Position numbers and translations under genes: made by a program
Assembly: GCA_023254755.1 (NCBI GenBank)
Contig: JALRKU010000008.1
Coordinates: 1 to 5,130, forward strand
Source: Aeromicrobium sp.
Lineage (GTDB): Bacteria > Actinomycetota > Actinomycetes > Propionibacteriales > Nocardioidaceae
DNA length: 5,130 bases
Direction: 5' to 3'
The notes under the pieces: generated by a model
What the model was told of the DNA's origin: nothing
The model's input: only the letters and a program-made list of their open reading frames with translations
Database searches by the model: none
Shown: in pieces, positions 1 to 4,290 of the stretch
Numbering within the stretch: position 1 is the first letter of the stretch
How the letters are laid out: each line of letters starts with the position of its first letter

Positions 1-1
1 G

Positions 2-760
2 AACGTCGCCACCGTGATGGTCGGCCACGTCACCAAGGACGGCTCGATCGCCGGACCGCGCGTGCTCGAGCACCTCGTCGACGTCGTGCTGCAGTTCGAG
101 GGCGACCGCACGTCCCGCCTGCGGCTGCTGCGGGCCGTCAAGAACCGGTTCGGCCCGGTCGACGAGATCGGCTGCTTCGACCTGGTCGACGACGGCATCG
201 TCGAGGTGCCCGACCCGACCGGTCTGTTCGTGTCGCGCCACGAGACCGCGGTGGCCGGCACGTGCGTCACGGTCACGATGGAGGGACGCCGACCGCTGCT
301 CGCCGAGGTCCAGGCGCTGACGGTCGCCAGCGCGCTCGCGTCGCCGCGCCGCAGCAGCAGCGGCCTCGACTCGTCCCGCGTCGCCATGACGCTCGCGGTC
401 GTCACCAAGCACTGCCGGCTCGACCTGTCGAAGTCCGACGTCTACACCGCGTCGGTCGGGGGTGCCCGGCTGCACGAGCCGGCGGTGGACCTCGCGGTCG
501 CGCTCGCCGTCGCCTCGGCGGCGCGCGACGTCGTGGTGCCGCCCGACCTGGTCGCGATCGGCGAGGTCGGCCTGGCCGGCGAGGTCCGGCCGGTCCAGGA
601 GGTCGCGGCCCGGCTGCGCGAGGCAGCCCGCATCGGCTTCACCCGCGCCATCGTCCCCGCCGGCGCCGAGGGGGCGGCCGACGTCGCCGGCCTCCGGGTC
701 GCCGAGGTGCGCGACGTCGCGTCGGCCGTGCGGCTGCTCGACTCCCCCGCTCCCTACTGA
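2..760 (+). CDS. radA: DNA repair protein RadA (Sms), C-terminal part; 5' end outside window
   Basis: RadA is a RecA-like ATPase and DNA translocase that promotes branch migration of recombination intermediates. The reading frame is open from the left edge and 252 residues are visible. Numbering from base 2, residues 1-36 are the end of the RecA-like ATPase core (GHVTKDGSIAGPRVLEH, then a VLQFEGD stretch). The RadA-specific KNRFG motif is at 47-51 (bases 140-154). From about residue 80 to the end lies the Lon-protease-like C-terminal domain, with GGARLHEPAVDLAVALAVAS at about 153-172. This domain acts as a DNA-binding/hexamer scaffold and is not a protease. The zinc finger and Walker A box must lie upstream. 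The stop is TGA at 758-760. disA follows after 110 bases on the same strand, the usual actinobacterial order. Family assignment is secure. Nothing looks truncated apart from the window edge. Confidence 0.97.
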   Translation, partial: NVATVMVGHVTKDGSIAGPRVLEHLVDVVLQFEGDRTSRLRLLRAVKNRFGPVDEIGCFDLVDDGIVEVPDPTGLFVSRHETAVAGTCVTVTMEGRRPLLAEVQALTVASALASPRRSSSGLDSSRVAMTLAVVTKHCRLDLSKSDVYTASVGGARLHEPAVDLAVALAVASAARDVVVPPDLVAIGEVGLAGEVRPVQEVAARLREAARIGFTRAIVPAGAEGAADVAGLRVAEVRDVASAVRLLDSPAPY

Positions 761-788
761 TCCCTCCCGGCCCGAGCCGCTGACCGGC

Positions 789-806
789 GCGGGCGGACGC
801 GCCCGC
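789..806 (+). terminator. GC-rich hairpin after radA, possible terminator
   Basis: The stem GCGGGCG (789-795) pairs with CGCCCGC (800-806) around a GACG loop, 28 bases after the radA stop. An alternative pairing, GGGCGG (791-796) with CCGCCC (803-808), overlaps it. No T-tract follows, so this is at best a U-less actinobacterial-type terminator or an attenuator. Short GC-only stems also arise by chance at this GC content. Confidence 0.35.
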
Positions 807-808
807 CC

Positions 809-839
809 GAGACAGCGTGTCCAGGGCTGGCCCTACACT
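809..839 (+). promoter_or_regulatory. Candidate disA promoter
   Basis: TACACT at 834-839 fits the actinobacterial TANNNT -10 pattern and lies 31 bases before the disA GTG. The nearest -35-like hexamer is GAGACA at 809-814, with a long 19-base spacer and a weak match to TTGACA. It would give disA its own transcript independent of radA, with a leader of about 25 bases. No operator-like dyad is seen here other than the GC hairpin just upstream. Confidence 0.4.
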
Positions 840-856
840 GGACCGACCCCAGAGGC

Positions 857-863
857 GGAGGTG
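857..863 (+). promoter_or_regulatory. Ribosome binding site deciding the disA start
   Basis: GGAGGTG is an almost ideal Shine-Dalgarno sequence, and seven bases separate it from the GTG at 871. This supports GTG 871 as the start. The nearby GTG at 861 is out of frame. Confidence 0.75.
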
Positions 864-870
864 AGCAGGC

Positions 871-1956
871 GTGCCCGAACGCGGCGAGAACGACGGCGCC
901 GAGGCGCTGCGCGCTGCCCTGAGCTCGGTGGCGCCGGGCACCCCGCTCCGCGAGGGCCTCGAGCGCATCCTGCGCGGCCGCACCGGCGCCCTGGTCGTCG
1001 TCGGCCTCGACAAGACCGTCGAGCAGCTGTCGACCGGCGGCTTCGTCCTCGACGTCCCCTTCACGGCCACGGCGCTGCGCGAGCTGGCCAAGATGGACGG
1101 CGCGATCATCCTCGACCGCGATGCGTCCCGGATCCTGCGCGCCGGGGTCCACCTGATGCCCGACCCGACGATCCACACCGAGGAGACGGGCACCCGCCAC
1201 CGCACGGCCGACCGCGTCGCCCGGCAGACCGGGTTGCCGGTCATCTCGGTGTCGGCGTCCATGCACATCATCGCGCTGTACCTCGACACGGTCCGCCACC
1301 AGCTCGAGGAGGCCGGCGCGGTGCTGAGCCGTGCCAACCAGGCGCTGCAGACGCTCGAGCGCTACCGCCAGCGTCTCGACGAGGTCTCCGACGCGCTGTC
1401 GGCGCTCGAGATCGAGGATCTCGTCACCGTCCGCGACGTCACGGCCGTCGCCCAACGCCTCGAGATGGTCAGCCGCATCGCCGGAGAGATCGAGACCTAC
1501 GTGCTCGAGCTGGGCACCGACGGCCGCCTGCTGTCGCTGCAGCTCGACGAGCTGATCGGCGGCGTCGACACCGAGCGCGAGCTCATCATCCGCGACTACA
1601 TGCCCACCGGTCGCCGGGCTCGTCCCACCGAGACCGTGCTCGCCGACCTGGCGCTGCTCGACTCCACCGACCTGGTCGACCTGGGCACCGTCGCCCAGGC
1701 GTTGCGCATCGGTGGCGCCGAGAGCCTCGACACGCCGCTCACCCCGCGCGGCTACCGGCTGCTGGCTCGGGTCCCGCGCCTGCCCAGCACCGTCGTCGAT
1801 CGGCTCATCGAGCACTTCGGCTCGTTGCAGAAGCTGCTCGCCGCCAGCATGGAGGACCTCACGGTCGTCGAGGGCGTCGGCGACCTGCGCGCCCGCGGTG
1901 TGCGCGAGGGCCTGGCCCGGCTCGCCGAGTCGAGCATCCTCGAACGCTACGTCTGA
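871..1956 (+). CDS. disA: DNA integrity scanning protein DisA, diadenylate cyclase
   Basis: DisA condenses two ATP into the second messenger cyclic di-AMP. The octamer binds branched DNA, which reduces cyclase activity and links DNA damage to signalling. The 361-residue product has the full family length. The N-terminal DAC domain (about 10-145) carries both catalytic motifs: DGA at 76-78, within MDGAIILDRDAS, and GTRHRTA at 107-113. A helical linker spans about 146-290, with a coiled-coil-prone stretch near 145-185. The C-terminal helix-hairpin-helix DNA-binding region is at about 293-350 (GYRLLARVPRLPSTVVDRLI, later VVEGVGDLRARGV). The GTG start is supported by GGAGGTG seven bases upstream. 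It sits directly after radA; in mycobacteria RadA is known to bind DisA and inhibit c-di-AMP synthesis. The last 10 bases overlap the end of the convergent kinase gene. All key residues are present, so it should be active. Confidence 0.97.
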   Translation: MPERGENDGAEALRAALSSVAPGTPLREGLERILRGRTGALVVVGLDKTVEQLSTGGFVLDVPFTATALRELAKMDGAIILDRDASRILRAGVHLMPDPTIHTEETGTRHRTADRVARQTGLPVISVSASMHIIALYLDTVRHQLEEAGAVLSRANQALQTLERYRQRLDEVSDALSALEIEDLVTVRDVTAVAQRLEMVSRIAGEIETYVLELGTDGRLLSLQLDELIGGVDTERELIIRDYMPTGRRARPTETVLADLALLDSTDLVDLGTVAQALRIGGAESLDTPLTPRGYRLLARVPRLPSTVVDRLIEHFGSLQKLLAASMEDLTVVEGVGDLRARGVREGLARLAESSILERYV

Positions 1957-2462
1957 CGTCCCACCCAGGCCTCGACCAGCTGCCGGGCGCAGGCGTCGAC
2001 GCCCAGCGTGCTGTCGAGCTCGACGTCGTAGCCGTGGACGGCGTGCACCGTCGCCAGGTCGCGCACGCCCTCACCGAGCGTGCGGTCGCCGCGCGCTCGC
2101 TCGCGGCGTTCGATCTCCTCGGCCGGCGCGTGCAGGCCGACCCAGAACACGTCGAGGCCGGCCAGCGCGTCGTCGAGAGCGTCTGACTGCTCGCGATCCT
2201 CGACCACGACGTCGACCAGGACGTCGGCGCCGGCGTCGGCCAGCGCCCTGACGGCGCGCCGGTGACCGTCGAGGACCACGGGTCGCAGGCCCGACCAGTC
2301 GCGCACGCGTCCGGACCGGTCACGCGGGAGCACGTCGCCGAACAGGAACAGGTCGAGCCCGAACGCCAGGAAGGGACGCGGTAGCAGCGGCTGGACCGCA
2401 CGCACGAGGGTGCTCTTGCCGGCGCTGCCGGGGCCGTTGATGACGACGACGCAGCCTGGCAT
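1947..2462 (-). CDS. Chloramphenicol phosphotransferase-like P-loop kinase
   Basis: This 171-residue P-loop protein resembles the Streptomyces venezuelae chloramphenicol 3-O-phosphotransferase family. Walker A is GPGSAGKST at 10-18. Next comes PRPFLAFGLD (28-37), whose D37 falls exactly where CPT has its catalytic aspartate. VLVDVVVED at 81-89 is the second core strand. LDVFWVGLHAP at 103-113 and the arginine-rich lid ERRERARGDR at 118-127 follow the CPT pattern. HAVHGYDVELDST (140-152) matches the CPT C-terminal signature. Family membership and the intact active site are visible; the substrate is not. Chloramphenicol itself is only one possibility, and a cellular nucleoside-like or hydroxyl substrate is as likely outside a producer. 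The ATG shares one base with the upstream stop (TGATG), so translation is probably coupled; a weak GAGGA lies 12 bases before the ATG (2475-2479). The 3' end overlaps disA by 10 bases. In M. tuberculosis the equivalent position holds a carbonic anhydrase gene, so this is a variable slot. Confidence 0.82.
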   Translation of the reverse strand: MPGCVVVINGPGSAGKSTLVRAVQPLLPRPFLAFGLDLFLFGDVLPRDRSGRVRDWSGLRPVVLDGHRRAVRALADAGADVLVDVVVEDREQSDALDDALAGLDVFWVGLHAPAEEIERRERARGDRTLGEGVRDLATVHAVHGYDVELDSTLGVDACARQLVEAWVGRQT

Positions 2463-3154
2463 CAGTCCGGCGGGTCCTCGGTCGCGTCGTCGTCACCGGA
2501 GGGCTTCTCGGTCTTCTTCGGCTCGTCGGTCTTCGCGTCCTGGGTGGCCTTCGGCGCCGGTCGGGCGAGCAGCGAGAACGAGGCCTTGCCGGGCTCACCG
2601 CCGAGCGTGCCGGCCTCGACCAGGTACGTGCCGGCGGGCGCCCAGCCCTCCTTCTTCGAGCAGGTGCTGCCCGAGCCGCGGCCCGACCACTCGGTGACGA
2701 CGAACGTCGCCCACCGCGCCGACAGCTCGACGGGCTCGGTGAGCAGCGACTGCTTGCAGACGGTGGAGTCCCAGACCGCCTTGTCGTTGGCGCTGATGAT
2801 CGCGACCAGGTCGGCATCGCCAGGCTGCAACGTGCACGACGTGGTCTCCGTGGTGCTGACCACGAGCCCGATGTCGACCGCGCCGCGGTTCTCCTGCTTG
2901 GGCCGGACCGTCGGCGTGACGCGGACCTGCTGCGGATCGCAGGCCCGGTCGTCGGTCGACAGGTTCACCGGGATCGTGCCGTCGGACGCCGCGACCGCGG
3001 TGGGCTGTGCTGCGGTCGGGGAGCTCTTCGGGGCGGGCCGGTCGGCACTGCCCCCGGGCGCGACCTGCAGGGCGATCCAGACCAGGGCGATGACGCCCGC
3101 GAGGACCAGCAGGCGACGCCGCCAGAACACGGCGGACGACGTCGGCGCAGGCAC
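2462..3154 (-). CDS. Membrane-anchored extracytoplasmic protein of unknown function (Rv3587c-position)
   Basis: I do not recognise a named family with certainty. The 230-residue product has a WRRR patch (11-14), a hydrophobic segment at about 15-31 (LLVLAGVIALVWIALQV), and no lipobox cysteine, so a signal anchor with the C-terminus outside is likely. A Pro/Ser/Thr/Ala-rich linker (32-58) precedes a beta-rich domain (about 60-198). This domain has four cysteines (C72, C107, C133, C165), enough for two disulfides, plus a VWDSTVCKQSL strand and APAGTYLVEAGTL. The latter resemble Ig-like/BsuPI-type sandwiches; that similarity is only suggestive. The tail (199-230) is Lys, then Asp/Glu/Pro-rich and probably disordered. 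Position and orientation, between disA and divergent mutY, match mycobacterial Rv3587c, a conserved membrane protein. The start is GTG 3154: an in-frame TAG at 3166-3164 excludes longer forms, and a TANNNT box fits leaderless transcription. GTG 3130 is an alternative that would remove eight residues. Its TGA overlaps the kinase ATG. Confidence 0.85.
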   Translation of the reverse strand: MPAPTSSAVFWRRRLLVLAGVIALVWIALQVAPGGSADRPAPKSSPTAAQPTAVAASDGTIPVNLSTDDRACDPQQVRVTPTVRPKQENRGAVDIGLVVSTTETTSCTLQPGDADLVAIISANDKAVWDSTVCKQSLLTEPVELSARWATFVVTEWSGRGSGSTCSKKEGWAPAGTYLVEAGTLGGEPGKASFSLLARPAPKATQDAKTDEPKKTEKPSGDDDATEDPPD

Positions 3155-3160
3155 CCCTCC

Positions 3161-3166
3161 ACGCTA
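3161..3166 (-). promoter_or_regulatory. TANNNT -10 box for a leaderless transcript
   Basis: Read on the minus strand, TAGCGT (3166 to 3161) is followed by six bases (GGAGGG) and then the GTG at 3154. A TANNNT box six to seven bases before the initiation codon is the hallmark of leaderless actinobacterial genes, because transcription starts at the codon itself. No convincing -35 is seen. The GGAGGG abutting the GTG is too close to serve as a normal Shine-Dalgarno sequence, which favours the leaderless reading. The TAG of the box is also the in-frame stop upstream of this gene. Confidence 0.5.
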
Positions 3167-3173
3167 GGCGACC

Positions 3174-4094
3174 GTGGCGCCGTGCGACGATCGACGCGCC
3201 ATGGCGAGCCTGGGACGCGACCGCGATCTGCCGGTCGAGGAGCTGCACCACCGCGTCGTGGCGTGGTTCGACCGCGAGGCGCGCGACCTGCCGTGGCGAC
3301 GCGATCCTCGACCCTGGCCCGTGCTCGTGTCGGAGCTGATGCTCCAGCAGACGCCCGTGGTGCGCGTGCTGCCGGTCTTCGAGGCCTGGATGGAGCGCTG
3401 GCCCACCCCCGCCGACCTGGCGGCCGCGCCCAGTGGAGACGCGGTGCGCGCGTGGGGTCGTCTGGGCTACCCACGGCGCGCCCTGCGCCTGCACGCGGCC
3501 GCCGTCGCGATCACCGAGCACCACGGGGGCGAGGTGCCCGGCACGTACGACGAGCTCATCGAGCTGCCCGGCGTGGGTGACTACACCGCGGCAGCCGTCG
3601 CGTCGTTCGCGTTCGGCGGCCGGCACGCGGTGCTCGACACCAACGTGCGGCGTGTGCTGGTGCGGGTCCTCGAGGGTGAGCAGTACCCCGCGAAGGGCGT
3701 GACGGCGGCCGAGCGTCGGCTGGCGAACGACGTGCTGCCGGTGACCGGCGCCGAGCGCTGGGCCGCGGCCACGATGGAGCTCGGGGCCGTCGTGTGCACC
3801 GCGCGCTCGCCGCGCTGCGGCGCGTGCCCGGTGGCCGACCTGTGCCGCTGGCGCGCGCTCGGCCATCCCGAGCACGACGGCCCGGCCCGGCGTGGCCAGC
3901 CGTGGGCCGGCACCGACCGCCAGGTGCGGGGCCGTCTCCTGGCGGTGCTGCGCGACGCCGACGGGCCCGTGCCCCGCCCGGTTCTCGAGTCCGTCTGGGA
4001 CGACGCCGTCCAGCGCGAGCGCTGCCTCGACTCCCTCGTCGCCGACGGCCTCGTCGACCCCCTGACCGACGACCTCTTCGCGCTGCCCACGTGA
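3174..4094 (+). CDS. mutY: Adenine DNA glycosylase MutY (short actinobacterial form)
   Basis: MutY removes adenine mispaired with 8-oxoguanine, starting base excision repair. Residues count from GTG 3174. The catalytic glutamate is E54 in SELMLQQT (53-60). RLGYPRRAL is at 96-104. The helix-hairpin-helix LPGVGDYTAAAV spans 131-142. The catalytic aspartate is D155 in VLDTNVRR. The 4Fe-4S ligands C208, C215, C218 and C224 have the exact C-X6-C-X2-C-X5-C spacing. The 306-residue length and the TDRQVRGRLLAVLR segment (247-260) followed by a short alpha-rich tail match the M. tuberculosis enzyme. The NUDIX-like 8-oxoG recognition domain of the 350-residue E. coli protein is absent. The start is uncertain: GTG 3174 has only a weak AGGCGA upstream, and ATG 3201 (residue 10) has no Shine-Dalgarno sequence but keeps the whole domain. 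It is divergent from the membrane-protein gene and convergent with clpC. Function is secure. Confidence 0.95.
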   Translation: MAPCDDRRAMASLGRDRDLPVEELHHRVVAWFDREARDLPWRRDPRPWPVLVSELMLQQTPVVRVLPVFEAWMERWPTPADLAAAPSGDAVRAWGRLGYPRRALRLHAAAVAITEHHGGEVPGTYDELIELPGVGDYTAAAVASFAFGGRHAVLDTNVRRVLVRVLEGEQYPAKGVTAAERRLANDVLPVTGAERWAAATMELGAVVCTARSPRCGACPVADLCRWRALGHPEHDGPARRGQPWAGTDRQVRGRLLAVLRDADGPVPRPVLESVWDDAVQRERCLDSLVADGLVDPLTDDLFALPT

Positions 4095-4098
4095 GTCC

Positions 4099-4125
4099 GT
4101 GAATCCCAGGAGCCACCAGATTCAC
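4099..4125. repeat. 7-bp inverted repeat just after mutY
   Basis: GTGAATC (4099-4105) is the reverse complement of GATTCAC (4119-4125), with a 13-base loop. It begins four bases after the mutY stop. Its right arm uses the first bases of repeat copy 1, so this fold and the copy 1 hairpin exclude each other. A stem this short has moderate chance probability. Confidence 0.5.
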
Positions 4126-4143
4126 ACGGCAGCGTGGGAAACC
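4121..4143 (+). repeat. Intergenic 23-base repeat, copy 1
   Basis: This is identical over 23 bases to copy 2 at 4183-4205, in direct orientation, 62 bases start to start. The unit is itself an imperfect palindrome: TTCACACG (4121-4128), loop GCAG, CGTGGGAA (4133-4140), with one A-G mismatch, followed by ACC. Outside the 23 bases the two copies differ. It lies in the convergent gap after mutY, and no reading frame explains the conservation. Confidence 0.92.
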
Positions 4144-4148
4144 CCCCA

Positions 4149-4174
4149 TGACGACAACAAGCTTGTTGTCGTCA
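4149..4174. repeat. Perfect 26-base palindrome
   Basis: A perfect dyad with 13-base arms and no spacer. The left arm TGACGACAACAAG (4149-4161) is the exact reverse complement of 4162-4174, and the centre is AAGCTT. It is notably more AT-rich than the surroundings. It lies between the two 23-base repeats, equidistant from both. It could be a protein operator, a cruciform, or an RNA hairpin (11-bp stem, four-base loop) acting in both directions. Confidence 0.93.
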
Positions 4175-4175
4175 A

Positions 4176-4209
4176 CCCCGGTTTCACACGGCAGCGTGGG
4201 AAACCGGGG
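4176..4209. repeat. 15-bp stem hairpin containing repeat copy 2
   Basis: CCCCGGTTTCACACG (4176-4190) pairs with CGTGGGAAACCGGGG (4195-4209) around a GCAG loop. Fourteen of 15 positions are complementary; the exception is A4186 opposite G4199. The stem extends repeat copy 2 on both sides, which copy 1 does not do. As RNA it would be a very stable hairpin and could end mutY transcription, although no U-tract follows on the plus strand (ACACGAGTG). Confidence 0.85.
4183..4205 (+). repeat. Intergenic 23-base repeat, copy 2
   Basis: This is identical to copy 1 (4121-4143), including the A-G mismatch inside the stem. That suggests copying of a fixed unit and not two hairpins that arose independently. 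Here the hairpin is lengthened by flanking CCCCGG and CGGGG. Confidence 0.92.
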
Positions 4210-4240
4210 ACACGAGTGACGACTGAGAGCCGCCGACGCG

Positions 4241-4278
4241 ACGAGGCCCCGGGACCCTGCTGGGTCCCGGGGCCTCGT
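4241..4278 (-). terminator. clpC terminator, 17-bp perfect stem
   Basis: ACGAGGCCCCGGGACCC (4241-4257) is exactly complementary to GGGTCCCGGGGCCTCGT (4262-4278), with a four-base loop (4258-4261). On the minus strand the stem begins 12 bases after the clpC stop codon, the classic position for an intrinsic terminator. No T-rich run follows on either side, as is common in actinobacteria. The symmetry means it could also stop read-through from mutY. Confidence 0.85.
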
Positions 4279-4290
4279 GCGAACCGGTGA

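Noticed and set aside
754..1815. 353-codon minus-strand open frame antisense to disA
   Set aside because: It mirrors DisA codons (many LEU/GLU/ASP/GLN runs from the opposite strand), shows no motif, and the DisA frame is certain.
462..2186. 574-codon open frame across radA and disA
   Set aside because: It is an Arg/Pro/Ala-rich out-of-frame product typical of GC-rich DNA, and it overlaps two certain genes in another frame.
2544..3167. 207-codon plus-strand open frame opposite the membrane-protein gene
   Set aside because: The opposite strand encodes a coherent signal anchor, linker, domain and tail with a good start and a coupled stop. This frame has none of these.
2595..3875. 426-codon minus-strand open frame over mutY
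   Set aside because: It is antisense to MutY, which has all its catalytic and iron-sulphur residues in frame. The composition is His/Arg/Gly-rich with no domain.
4121..4205. CRISPR-like mini-array (two repeats, 62-base period)
   Set aside because: There are only two units of 23 bases, and the 39-base 'spacer' contains a perfect palindrome that is symmetrical with the flanking repeats. No further copies or cas genes are present.
4099..4290. 63-codon open frame in the mutY-clpC gap
   Set aside because: Its sequence is made of the repeats, the palindrome and the terminator stem. It starts four bases after the mutY stop with no clear ribosome binding site and shows no recognisable protein features.
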